Shown piece after piece: positions 17,814 to 25,589 of a stretch of 64,000 nucleotides of DNA. The notes below the pieces were generated by a model. The model searched no databases, had not been told where the DNA came from, and saw nothing but the letters and a program-made list of their open reading frames with translations. Every line of letters starts with the position of its first letter. Within the stretch, counting starts at the first letter, position 1. The stretch is taken from positions 1-64,000 of the forward strand of contig PKQY01000004.1 in assembly GCA_017577895.1 (NCBI GenBank). The letters are read 5' to 3'. Made by a program: the position numbers and the translations under genes. This stretch comes from Bacillota bacterium. GTDB lineage: Bacteria > Bacillota > Bacilli > ZCTH02-B2.

Positions 17814-18845
17814 GTGCGGATAAGATTTTCCGGCCGTTGGCGAACGTTTGCGTTCGTGATGTTGTTTCTCATTGTCTGCACCGGCGTGTTGTCGGCCTGT
17901 GGCGGGAGCGGTATGGATATGCCGGCGGATCGGGCCGATGAAACACAAAAGTTGCGCGTGATTTTGGATTGGTATCCGAACGCGGTACATGCGTTTTTGT
18001 ATGTCGCGAAGGAAAAAGGGTATTTCGCCGATGAAGGACTGGATGTGGAAATTCAAATGCCGTCGGAGACCAACGATCCGCTGCGTCTGGTGGCGGCCAA
18101 TCAGGCGGATTTGGCATTCAGTTACCAACCGCAGTTGGTCATGGCCGCGGCCGAAGGCGTACCCGGTGTAGCGGTGGCAGCAGTGGTCCGTCATCCGTTG
18201 AACGCGTTGATGGTCAGAGCCGACCATCCCATTCGTTCTCCTAAAGATCTGGAAGGGCGAACTGTCGGATACCCCTCCGTTCCGACCAACGAGGCGGTGT
18301 TGAAGACGATGGTGAAGGCCGATGGCGGGGATCCGGATCAAGTGCGCGTACAGGATGTCGGTTGGGAAATCATGCAGGCATTGAGCACCCAACGGGTCGA
18401 TGCGGTATTGGGCGGATATATCAATCATGAAAAACTGTTGCTGGAAAAACACGGTGTTCCCGTTCGGGTCATCGCCCCGGTGCAATACGGTGTTCCGGAC
18501 TATTACGAGCTCATCGTGGTGACCAGTCCGGACACGTTGGCAGAAAAACGGGAGGCCATTACCGCTTTCTGGCGGGCGGCTCAACGGGGATACACCGACG
18601 TCGTGGCCGCACCGGAAGAGGCCCTGGAAGTATTGTTCCGGCAACAAAGCGACGTATTTACGCTGGAAGAAGACATCGAACGGCAAAGCTTGGAGGTGCT
18701 GTTGCCGTTGATGGATGCCGGGGACCAACCCTTCGGTTATCAAGACGTGTCGGTGTGGGAACAAGTGATCCAGTGGCTTCATCAGGAAGGCGTCATTGAG
18801 CGGAAACCGGATGTGGAGGAGCTCGTCGTGAATTTGGTGGAATAA
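17814..18845 (+). CDS. thiY: Formylaminopyrimidine-binding lipoprotein
   Basis: Receptor of the importer, NMT1/THI5-like family, 343 residues. The lipobox is VLSACGGSG (Cys about residue 29). The mature start LRVILDWYPNAVHAFLYVAKEKGYF is diagnostic of this family. Later segments SPKDLEGRTVGYPSVPTNEAVL and PDYYELIVVTSPDTL also fit. The start is GTG 17814 (GGGGGGATGAATA upstream). It closes the operon before a strong terminator. Confidence 0.93.
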   Translation: MRIRFSGRWRTFAFVMLFLIVCTGVLSACGGSGMDMPADRADETQKLRVILDWYPNAVHAFLYVAKEKGYFADEGLDVEIQMPSETNDPLRLVAANQADLAFSYQPQLVMAAAEGVPGVAVAAVVRHPLNALMVRADHPIRSPKDLEGRTVGYPSVPTNEAVLKTMVKADGGDPDQVRVQDVGWEIMQALSTQRVDAVLGGYINHEKLLLEKHGVPVRVIAPVQYGVPDYYELIVVTSPDTLAEKREAITAFWRAAQRGYTDVVAAPEEALEVLFRQQSDVFTLEEDIERQSLEVLLPLMDAGDQPFGYQDVSVWEQVIQWLHQEGVIERKPDVEELVVNLVE

Positions 18846-18848
18846 TGA

Positions 18849-18885
18849 AAAAACCGGCAGGACGGTTGAGCTGCCGGTTTTTTTC
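18849..18885 (+). terminator. Terminator of the thiamin salvage operon
   Basis: Stem AAAACCGGCAG / CTGCCGGTTTT followed by TTTT. The A run on the left arm lets it also serve purK on the other strand. Confidence 0.85.
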
Positions 18886-18954
18886 GTCTGAGAGCTTTTA
18901 TTTCTTTTAACCTGTAACCACTCCGTTCGTTTCACGAGTTTTATCTCACGAGTT

Positions 18955-20145
18955 TTATCCGTGACATGTTTCAGTTTTGGCGACGGGCGGCAATGGGATG
19001 GACAACTTCTCGGCGTATAGGAGCACCGTCTCCAACGCTTCTTCCAAAGAAGGGGCCAGCACATTGATGTGGCCCATTTTGCGGCCGGGACGGGCCTCTT
19101 TTTTGCCGTACAGGTGCAATTTGGCTTCCGTTGGATAAACCGGCCAGTGTTGGAGTACCTTCTCCGGTTCATCTCCCAGCAAGTTGAGCATGACCACTGG
19201 CGACATCAGGCGGGCGGACCCGAGCGGGAGTCCGCAGATGGCCCGGACGTGTTGTTCGAATTGTGACGTGACGCAGGCTTCTTGCGTGTAATGGCCCGAG
19301 TTGTGGGGGCGGGGCGCCAGCTCGTTGACCAACAGGCGCTCCTCTTGCGTTACGAACATTTCCACGGCAATGAGCCCGTAGACGTTCATGCCTTCGGCGA
19401 TGGCCCGGGCCAGTCGTTCCGCTTCTTCCTGCAACGCCGGTGAAATGCGGGCCGGTGCCATGGACAGGCGCAAAATGCCGTTTTGATGGATGTTTTCTGC
19501 CGGAGGGAAACAACGTACTTCACCGTTGGTGCCCCGGGCGGCGATGACCGAAATCTCTTTGTCAAAGGGGATCCACTGTTCCAAAATCAGTTCCGGGCAT
19601 AGCGCCGACAAGCGCTCCCAGGCGGCCGGCGCTTCTTCCGGCGTCCGGATGACGGCCTGTCCTTTGCCGTCATATCCTCCCAAGGCGGTTTTCAGGACTG
19701 CCGGCGTTCCCAGCTCGGCCAACGCTTCGTTCAACTGGGACAACGTCTGTACGGGACGGAACGGGGCCACCGGAATGCCTAAAGATGCCAGTGTCGATTT
19801 TTCCCGTATGCGATGGCGAGTGATGGCGAGAATGTCTTTGCCTTGGGGGAGATAGTGCTTTTGTTGGAGCGCCTCCACCATGGCGTCGTCCACGTTTTCA
19901 AACTCATACGTGATGACATCGCAATGCTGGGCCATTTCAAGGGCCGTCTCGATGTCGTCAAAGGCCCCGGTGTAGGCGAAATCGGCCACCTGGCCGCAAG
20001 GGGAATCGGTTTGCGGATCGAGACAGGCGATACGATACCCCATTTCCCGCGCCGCCAGGGCCATCATGCGCCCCAGTTGTCCGCCGCCGAGAATGCCGAT
20101 GGTGGAACCGGGCTGGATGATCCGGTATTGCGATGTTTGCGCCAT
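18955..20145 (-). CDS. purK: N5-carboxyaminoimidazole ribonucleotide synthase
   Basis: ATP-grasp enzyme that adds bicarbonate to aminoimidazole ribonucleotide in purine synthesis, 396 residues. Recognised from IGILGGGQLGRMMALAAREMGY at the N-terminus, the ATP-binding LKTALGGYDGKGQAVI, and the catalytic LVNELAPRPHNSGHYTQEAC. It lies 76 bases downstream of purE on the minus strand. Its product goes to PurE. Confidence 0.96.
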   Translation of the reverse strand: MAQTSQYRIIQPGSTIGILGGGQLGRMMALAAREMGYRIACLDPQTDSPCGQVADFAYTGAFDDIETALEMAQHCDVITYEFENVDDAMVEALQQKHYLPQGKDILAITRHRIREKSTLASLGIPVAPFRPVQTLSQLNEALAELGTPAVLKTALGGYDGKGQAVIRTPEEAPAAWERLSALCPELILEQWIPFDKEISVIAARGTNGEVRCFPPAENIHQNGILRLSMAPARISPALQEEAERLARAIAEGMNVYGLIAVEMFVTQEERLLVNELAPRPHNSGHYTQEACVTSQFEQHVRAICGLPLGSARLMSPVVMLNLLGDEPEKVLQHWPVYPTEAKLHLYGKKEARPGRKMGHINVLAPSLEEALETVLLYAEKLSIPLPPVAKTETCHG

Positions 20146-20221
20146 GTGGGCGAATTCTCTCCTTCTGTTGGATTCGATTGCGGTTGAATCAATTCGTGCT
20201 ATTCATTCCTGCGCTGTTCAT

Positions 20222-20722
20222 CTATTCCAATGTGGATTCCAACACTTGTTTTTCGATGGCTTTCCGTCGCTGTATCAGCCGTTCGCGGATAATGGGATAT
20301 TTGTTGCCCAATATGTGGGCGGCATACAAGCCGGCATTGGTGGCTCCGGCTTGTCCGATGGCCATGGTCCCCACCGGTACGCCGCCGGGCATTTGGACAA
20401 TGGAAAGCAATGAATCCATGCCGTTCAGCGTCGATGTTTTTACCGGAACGCCGATGACGGGCAACACGGTTTTCGATGCGACCATACCCGGCAAGTGGGC
20501 GGCTCCCCCCGCCCCGGCGATGATCACTTCCAGGCCCCGTTCATGGGCCGTCTCGGCATATTGGAACATCCAGTCAGGCGTGCGATGGGCAGAGACGACT
20601 TTCTTTTCATACGGAATTCCTAACTCGTCCAAAATGGCGCAGGCGGCCTTCATCGTTTCCCAGTCGGAGGTGCTGCCCATAATGACCCCGACCAGCGGAT
20701 AGGTTGGCAATGCGTGTTCCAA
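20222..20722 (-). CDS. purE: N5-carboxyaminoimidazole ribonucleotide mutase
   Basis: Moves the carboxyl group from N5 to C4 of the imidazole ring in purine synthesis. The class I signature is clear: [16 protein letters not shown], the active-site [14 protein letters not shown], and [15 protein letters not shown]. It has 166 residues with a TTG start; an internal ATG (MGSTSD) would remove the first strand, so TTG is right. Only purK follows; other pur genes usually joined to purEK in Bacillus are absent here. Confidence 0.95.
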   Translation of the reverse strand: MEHALPTYPLVGVIMGSTSDWETMKAACAILDELGIPYEKKVVSAHRTPDWMFQYAETAHERGLEVIIAGAGGAAHLPGMVASKTVLPVIGVPVKTSTLNGMDSLLSIVQMPGGVPVGTMAIGQAGATNAGLYAAHILGNKYPIIRERLIQRRKAIEKQVLESTLE

Positions 20723-20856
20723 CGGATGTCACCGTTCCTTTCGGCCATACAAAACCCGGTCATATCAAAGATTCGCATGATTGGTGAGAAGTCGTCTGAA
20801 CATCGCTCATCGGATACATGTGGCTGCCCTTTTGCGGGCGCATCTTGAAAAGGTGT

Positions 20857-21030
20857 TTATTGGTAGTGGTTTCGCGTCGCTTTTTCCCGTTGATATTCGT
20901 TGCGGGCTTCCCATTTTTCGCGAATCACGTCTTCATTCACCGGCACGCGCCGGGACGCTTCCCAACGGGCAATGCCGACGCCGATCAAGGCACCGACAAC
21001 CAGAGCCAACAAAATGCCTAATACAAACAT
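20857..21030 (-). CDS. Small membrane protein, 57 residues
   Basis: A short gene read from the minus strand. ATG at 21030 follows AAAGGAGG by 7 bases, a textbook ribosome site. The product begins MFVLGILLALVVGALIGVGI, one transmembrane helix with a GxxxG-like pattern, followed by a charged tail (ARWEASRRVPVNEDVIREKW, then EARNEYQREKATRNHYQ) that should be cytoplasmic and helical. I do not recognise the family. It stands alone upstream of purE on the same strand, separated by 134 bases, so it may share a transcript with purEK. A TGGTAAAAT extended -10 lies upstream (around 21057-21066). Confidence 0.75.
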   Translation of the reverse strand: MFVLGILLALVVGALIGVGIARWEASRRVPVNEDVIREKWEARNEYQREKATRNHYQ

Positions 21031-21169
21031 CGGTCTGCCTCCTTTCTGCTTGTTACCATTTTACCACATAATTTGTCCATGGGCGGCCCCGAACGATGTC
21101 GGAACTTGACGGAAGAAATATCAGACAAAAAAAGATAGACATTTAAAAATATTATTTACTTTTGGTCGA

Positions 21170-21376
21170 TTGAATGGTATTTGTGAGCCGGTGGAAGTGT
21201 TGAAAACCATCCAGGAAGAAAAGATCAACGACGTGTTTCTCGTCCCGGCCATGTGGAATTTCCTCTTGGCTTCTTACAAGAAGCCGCGGAAAGTGAAATT
21301 TGTGGAGGCGCTGCCCCGCAATGCCGCCGGAAAAGTGCTGAAGCGGGTATTGCGCGAAACATATCGCACCGGATAA
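21170..21376 (+). pseudogene. Acyl-CoA synthetase remnant with internal deletion
   Basis: A 68-codon frame joins two separate parts of an AMP-forming acyl-CoA synthetase. The first part (EVLKTIQEEKINDVFLVPAM) matches the middle of the adenylation domain. The second (KKPRKVKFVEALPRNAAGKV, then LKRVLRE) is the extreme C-terminus with the catalytic lysine loop. About 250-300 residues between them, including the ATP-binding and hinge motifs, and the whole N-terminus, are missing. The start would be TTG without a ribosome site, and upstream is a 50-base AT-rich stretch. It lies just before a symporter pair, so the intact gene probably activated the imported acid. A collapsed assembly cannot be excluded. 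Confidence 0.8.
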
Positions 21377-21435
21377 CCAAATATGCATTAGTAAAACCGG
21401 GCTGAGACAATTGTGAATCCAAGGAGGATGGAATC

Positions 21436-21705
21436 ATGATCGTCAGCCGACGCGACAAAATCTGGATGATTGTTGCGGTGATTTGGGCCCTTCTCTTTTT
21501 GGGGCCGGGACTGTTGTTTTTTAACTTTGACGTCACCGTGTTCGGCATGCCATTGCTCTGGGTGGGAGCCATCCTTGGTTGGTTGATAGGGATCGTTTTG
21601 GTCTATGTGGCGGGCTACAAATTGACCTGTACCAATGTGGAGATTCGGGAAGAGGAGTATGCACAACCAATCAAAGCCGATATATCCGATAGCATCCAGG
21701 CCTGA
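21436..21705 (+). CDS. DUF3311-type small accessory subunit of a symporter
   Basis: An 89-residue membrane protein with two hydrophobic helices (WMIVAVIWALLFLGPGLLFF and MPLLWVGAILGWLIGIVLVY) and a short acidic C-terminal tail. Small two-helix proteins of this kind precede sodium:solute symporter genes in many bacteria and are thought to assist the transporter. ATG 21436 follows AAGGAGG. The symporter gene starts 69 bases downstream. Confidence 0.8.
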   Translation: MIVSRRDKIWMIVAVIWALLFLGPGLLFFNFDVTVFGMPLLWVGAILGWLIGIVLVYVAGYKLTCTNVEIREEEYAQPIKADISDSIQA

Positions 21706-21773
21706 AGGCGCTATAGATACGTCCTGCTTCAAGCGGATGCAAACAGAATGATATGAGCGGAAGGTGAAGGCTT

Positions 21774-23303
21774 ATGGATTCCTTTACTACGTGGTTGCTG
21801 GTTGGTGTCATTGTATATTGGTTATTTTGCATTCTCGTCGGTGTGTTTAGCTACCGCAAAGGAAGCATCGATCCGGCCGAGTATTTTCTGGCCGGACGAA
21901 GCCTGGGGCCGATCATTCTCGGATTGTCCATGCTGGCGACGGCTCAGAGCGCTTGGCTGATGCTCGGTCATCAGGGACAGGCCGCAGCTGTTGGCTTGGC
22001 TTATGTGGCGAACTATTCTCATGTGGTCTTCATGGCGATGGTTGCCCTGTTTTTCTTCGGACAGCAGTGGCTGTTCGGAAAAAGGTTCGGTTTTATGACG
22101 CCGGGTGAGATGTTTGGAGCCTATTACGGGGATTTGACGCGCATCCTGATGGTCATCCTGGGCGTGCTGTATGTCATCCCCTACAGCGCCATGCAGTTGA
22201 TTGGTGGGGGGACCGTGTTCGAAGTGTTGACCGGGGGCGCGGTCAATTTCACCCTCGGGACCCTTCTAATGGCTGCCGTAGTGGTGATTTACGTCTTTCT
22301 CGGGGGTTTAAGGGCGGCGGCCATTACCGACACGTTTCAGGGTGTGCTCCTTGTCCTCGGGATTTTTATCCTGGCCGGCGTGGTGCTGGCCAATGTTCCG
22401 GGCGGTTTTGCCGGGATCTTACAGGGCATTCAGGAGTTGCCGGAAAGCTGGCGCCTGCTCCCCGGTGAAAACGGTGCCTGGGGATGGCCCTTTGTCTTGA
22501 CGTACGCCATTGCCACGGTGGGAATTTACACCTCGCCGGTTTACACCATGTGGGCGTTCAGTGCCCGGAGTCCTCGGATCTTTCGCTGGCAATTGCTTGT
22601 CATCATGTCCATGATCGCCGGTTTTTACTATTTCATCCTTTCGCCGATTATTGGCGGCGGCGGCCGCATTCTTTTTGGCGCGCTGGAAAGAACGGATGCC
22701 CTGACGCCTATGATCATGGCGGAGTTGATGCCGACCGGTTTGGCCTTGTTGACGGCGATTGGCATTTTTGCTGCCATGAACTCGACGGCAGACGCCTATC
22801 TTGCATCCATCAGCTCGCTCCTGTCGCGGGATGTGTACAAACAATACATCAACAAGGATGCAACTCCCAAGCAGCAGATCCATTTCGGGCGATTCATGGT
22901 GGTGTTCGTGGTGGTCATCGGCTTGTTTTTCGCGATGACGACACGGGATGTCATTGCCTTGATTGGCGGTTTGGCCACCGCTTTTGGCTTGCAGACCGTG
23001 CCGGCCCTTTTGGGCATGCTCTATTGGCGTCGCCTGACGCCTGCGGGGGTGAATACCGGTCTGGTGGTGGGGATGATCACCGTGTTTTTAACCTATCAGG
23101 TGTGGCCGTATCCGCTCGGAATCCATTCGGCAGCTTGGGCGTTGGCAGCCAACCTGCTGGTCGCCTATATCGTCAGCTTGTTCACAAAGCCTGTCCCGGC
23201 AGAAAAGCAGCAGCAGTTCCGGGCAGTGTTGCAGGAAGGACAGAAGGTTTATCAGGAGCGGGAGGCGAAAGGCCTGAACAAGCTCCGTGTCTTTGCAAAG
23301 TAG
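21774..23303 (+). CDS. Sodium:solute symporter (SSS family)
   Basis: A 509-residue transporter with about 13 membrane helices. SSS features are SIDPAEYFLAGRSLGPIILGL in the first loop, MLATAQSAWLMLGHQGQAA in helix 2, and the later VVIYVFLGGLRAAAITDTFQG, which is a strong family signature near the sodium site. It is probably co-transcribed with the small accessory protein. The neighbouring synthetase remnant suggests a monocarboxylate or similar acid as substrate; this is inference. A perfect palindrome follows. Confidence 0.9.
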   Translation: MDSFTTWLLVGVIVYWLFCILVGVFSYRKGSIDPAEYFLAGRSLGPIILGLSMLATAQSAWLMLGHQGQAAAVGLAYVANYSHVVFMAMVALFFFGQQWLFGKRFGFMTPGEMFGAYYGDLTRILMVILGVLYVIPYSAMQLIGGGTVFEVLTGGAVNFTLGTLLMAAVVVIYVFLGGLRAAAITDTFQGVLLVLGIFILAGVVLANVPGGFAGILQGIQELPESWRLLPGENGAWGWPFVLTYAIATVGIYTSPVYTMWAFSARSPRIFRWQLLVIMSMIAGFYYFILSPIIGGGGRILFGALERTDALTPMIMAELMPTGLALLTAIGIFAAMNSTADAYLASISSLLSRDVYKQYINKDATPKQQIHFGRFMVVFVVVIGLFFAMTTRDVIALIGGLATAFGLQTVPALLGMLYWRRLTPAGVNTGLVVGMITVFLTYQVWPYPLGIHSAAWALAANLLVAYIVSLFTKPVPAEKQQQFRAVLQEGQKVYQEREAKGLNKLRVFAK

Positions 23304-23336
23304 TTCGCCGTTTTTGGGGCATGCCTGGTTATCTGA

Positions 23337-23370
23337 CGCCTTTCTGTCGGCACGTGCCGACAGAAAGGCG
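23337..23370. repeat. Perfect 34-base palindrome after the symporter
   Basis: Two 17-base arms meet at CACGTG without a loop (CGCCTTTCTGTCGGCAC and its exact complement). It is followed by TTGATTGTT, a poor T-tract. It may act as a terminator between the symporter and the M42 peptidase. Confidence 0.7.
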
Positions 23371-23456
23371 TTGATTGTTCTGACATTTTGCTTTACCTCC
23401 GGCATTCGCGTAGTATTAGCATTAGTGTGGAGCTGAATTTGCCGGAGGTGGAAGGG

Positions 23457-24536
23457 ATGCAAGACGAACAGCTGGCGCTTTTTCAGCGCCTGACGGAAGC
23501 GCCGGGGGCGCCGGGCTTTGAAGGACCGGTGCGGGAGATCATGGAAAGCGAATTAAAACGGTACAGTGACCGGTTGGTGGCGGATCGGTTGGGCGGTGTG
23601 TTCGGGGTGAAGGAAGCGTCCCCCGATGCGCCCAACGTCATGGTAGCCGGTCACATGGATGAAGTGGCGTTCATGGTGACGCAAATTACGGAAAAAGGAT
23701 TTATCCGTTTTCAACCGTTGGGCGGCTGGTGGGAGCAGGTGCTCTTGGCCCAACGGGTGAACATTGTGACCGAGCAAGGCGTTGTGCCAGGCGTCATCGG
23801 TTCGACCCCGCCCCATTTGTTAGATGAAGACGCACGAAAAAAACCGGTGCAGATCAAAAACATGTTCATCGACATCGGCACCGACAGCAAGGAGGAAGCG
23901 GAGGCGTTGGGCGTCAAACCCGGTCAGCCCATTGTGCCGGATACTCCTTTTACAGTGCTGGCCGGTGGCAAAAAGTTGTTGGCCAAAGCGTGGGACAACC
24001 GATACGGCTGTGCCCTGGCCATCGAATTGCTGCGGGAACTACATGGAGACACGTTGCCGGTCAATGTGTACAGCGGGGCTACGGTGCAGGAAGAAGTGGG
24101 GTTGCGCGGGGCAGCGGTGGCGGCCCAGCTCATTCGGCCCGACTTGTTTTTCGGCCTCGACGCGGGACCGGCGGGCGATACCCCGGGGGTCAAGGACGGC
24201 TTCGGCCGGCAAGGAGAAGGCGTGCTCATCCGGATTTACGACCGCACGATGATTTTGTTGCCGGGCTTGCGGGACTTTTTGTTGGACGTGGCCGAGAGCG
24301 AAAACATTCCGTATCAGTTTTTTGTTTCACAGGGCGGCACCGACGCCGGCCGGGTACACTTGTGGGGTGAAGGGGTGCCGTCGGCGGTCATCAGTATCCC
24401 GGCCCGTTACATTCACAGTCATGCTTCCATCATCAACCGCGACGATTACGAGGCGGCCAAGCGGCTGTTGGTGGCCCTCATCCGCCGCCTGACGCCGGAA
24501 ATCATTCGGGATCTTCAATATTCCCGTTCCCTTTGA
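23457..24536 (+). CDS. M42 family metallo-aminopeptidase
   Basis: Cytoplasmic aminopeptidase/glucanase-type enzyme, probably a dodecamer (TET-like) that trims short peptides. The 359-residue protein has all five di-metal ligands: [43 protein letters not shown] and the C-terminal [16 protein letters not shown]. The start ATG 23457 lies 5 bases after GGAGGTGG; an upstream frame from 23388 has no ribosome site. The closest Bacillus relative is YsdC. The 3' end overlaps the convergent repressor gene by 22 bases. Confidence 0.92.
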   Translation: MQDEQLALFQRLTEAPGAPGFEGPVREIMESELKRYSDRLVADRLGGVFGVKEASPDAPNVMVAGHMDEVAFMVTQITEKGFIRFQPLGGWWEQVLLAQRVNIVTEQGVVPGVIGSTPPHLLDEDARKKPVQIKNMFIDIGTDSKEEAEALGVKPGQPIVPDTPFTVLAGGKKLLAKAWDNRYGCALAIELLRELHGDTLPVNVYSGATVQEEVGLRGAAVAAQLIRPDLFFGLDAGPAGDTPGVKDGFGRQGEGVLIRIYDRTMILLPGLRDFLLDVAESENIPYQFFVSQGGTDAGRVHLWGEGVPSAVISIPARYIHSHASIINRDDYEAAKRLLVALIRRLTPEIIRDLQYSRSL

Positions 24537-25087
24537 GTGACCCGCTCGTGCAGCAAAATGCCGAGCCGGGCCAGCGCCTCGCACGCTTCGTCAATGCGGG
24601 CCTCGCTTTCGGCAGCCACCGTGTGCAAGTGCACGCCGTCGGTTAAGCTCGATAGCAGAGAGGCGCCGGAGCGGCGCATGTTTTTCAGGAAATGTTGCAC
24701 GTCCCGGCGATTTTTCAGCATCAAGGAACCCCGCAACTCGCCGTAAATGGGGTGTTCCACGATGACGTCCAAGACGTGCAGGCCGTGATCCACCAACGTG
24801 TTCAATTCCAATTCCGTCTCTTCCAGGCGGTGTTTGCAGGCGATGACCCGCGAGCAAGGCGCGTCTTGATGAGAACCGGGATTTTCATAATACACATACC
24901 CTTGCGGTGTGGCCAAAATCGGAGCCTGTGCCGCCCGCAAGAGGGCGATATCTTGAACGATGACTTGTCGGCTGACGTTGGCGCGTTTGGCCAGTTCCGT
25001 TCCGGTGACGGGACTGGCCGCATTTTTTAACGTCTCCAAAATCCATTGACGGCGTTGCGGACCGGAAAATCGCAGGTTTTCTGCCAT
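24515..25087 (-). CDS. niaR: NiaR-type transcription repressor (HTH + 3H domain)
   Basis: Nicotinate-responsive repressor of NAD synthesis and niacin uptake genes in Firmicutes (Bacillus YrxA). An N-terminal winged HTH ([36 protein letters not shown]) is followed by the 3H domain, whose histidines ([36 protein letters not shown]) bind metal and ligand. It has 190 residues from ATG 25087, which follows AGGAGGGTG. In-frame ATG codons further upstream lack ribosome sites. No nad or niacin transport gene is in the window, so it acts elsewhere. Confidence 0.88.
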   Translation of the reverse strand: MAENLRFSGPQRRQWILETLKNAASPVTGTELAKRANVSRQVIVQDIALLRAAQAPILATPQGYVYYENPGSHQDAPCSRVIACKHRLEETELELNTLVDHGLHVLDVIVEHPIYGELRGSLMLKNRRDVQHFLKNMRRSGASLLSSLTDGVHLHTVAAESEARIDEACEALARLGILLHERVTQREREY

Positions 25088-25158
25088 GGCCACCCTCCTG
25101 TCCATCACCGTATTCCTGTTTATTGTAACAAAGCCGAACCGTTTTAGGCTGGGAACAG

Positions 25159-25242
25159 TCGACAAAAATTTGTCAAGGGGATTTTTGTCTTTTGTCGAGC
25201 TTTGTCATAAAGTGTTCAAACATTACGGCAACAATCGACATA
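25159..25242. promoter_or_regulatory. Cluster of Spo0A-box-like motifs
   Basis: Six copies of TTTGTC-type motifs in 84 bases: TTTGTCGA at 25191 (+) and 25159-25166 (minus strand), TTTGTCAA at 25169, TTTGTCTT at 25184, TTTGTCAT at 25201 and TATGTCGA on the minus strand at 25235-25242. The Spo0A consensus is TTTGTCGAA. The cluster sits upstream of an extended -10 promoter and a 52-codon gene. The inverted pair GACAAA-AA-TTTGTC (25161-25174) could instead be an operator for the divergent NiaR gene. Confidence 0.55.
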
Positions 25243-25247
25243 ATTTT

Positions 25248-25256
25248 TGTTATAAT
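25248..25256 (+). promoter_or_regulatory. Extended -10 promoter for the 52-residue gene
   Basis: TGTTATAAT: perfect TATAAT with the TG of an extended -10. No good -35 is present, consistent with activator dependence. Confidence 0.6.
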
Positions 25257-25322
25257 GAAAGTGAAATCGGTTAAAAGAATGAAAACTGGAGATAATAGAT
25301 AAAAACGAGAGGTGGAAGAACC

Positions 25323-25481
25323 ATGCTGAACGAGATGCAGCGATACGCAATGCAACGGGAACAACTGTTGTCCGAATTTGAAACAGCCAGTGAAGAAGAA
25401 AAGCGCCAAATTGTCCTAAAGATTATGGAAATTGACGAAATCATGGAAGAACTGAAGCGGGAACAGAAAAAAGCCAACTGA
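25323..25481 (+). CDS. Small charged helical protein, 52 residues
   Basis: ATG 25323 follows GAGAGGTGG by 4 bases; stop TGA at 25479-25481. The product (MLNEMQRYAMQREQLLSEFE, then TASEEEKRQIVLKIMEIDEI, then MEELKREQKKAN) is almost entirely charged and predicted helical, with heptad-like hydrophobics that suggest a helical hairpin or coiled coil. I do not recognise it; it is not Sda, SinI or Spo0E by motif. It has its own promoter, upstream Spo0A-like boxes and a strong terminator, so it is a discrete transcription unit. Confidence 0.75.
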   Translation: MLNEMQRYAMQREQLLSEFETASEEEKRQIVLKIMEIDEIMEELKREQKKAN

Positions 25482-25526
25482 GGAAAGTCGGCTTTGATGT
25501 GGCAAGTCCGTTGTCGTTTTTTTCGT

Positions 25527-25572
25527 AAAAAGGCTGCTTGCGAACCAACTCCGCAAGCAGCCTTTGTTTTTT
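25527..25572. terminator. Bidirectional terminator
   Basis: Stem AAAGGCTGCTTGCG / CGCAAGCAGCCTTT with a 9-base loop, flanked by A and T runs. It serves the 52-residue gene on the plus strand and the efflux gene on the minus strand. Confidence 0.85.
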
Positions 25573-25589
25573 GGGACATACGGGAAAGA

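Noticed and set aside
17268-19172. 634-codon minus-strand frame opposite thiX and thiY
   Set aside because: Overlaps genes with strong family motifs and runs through a terminator.
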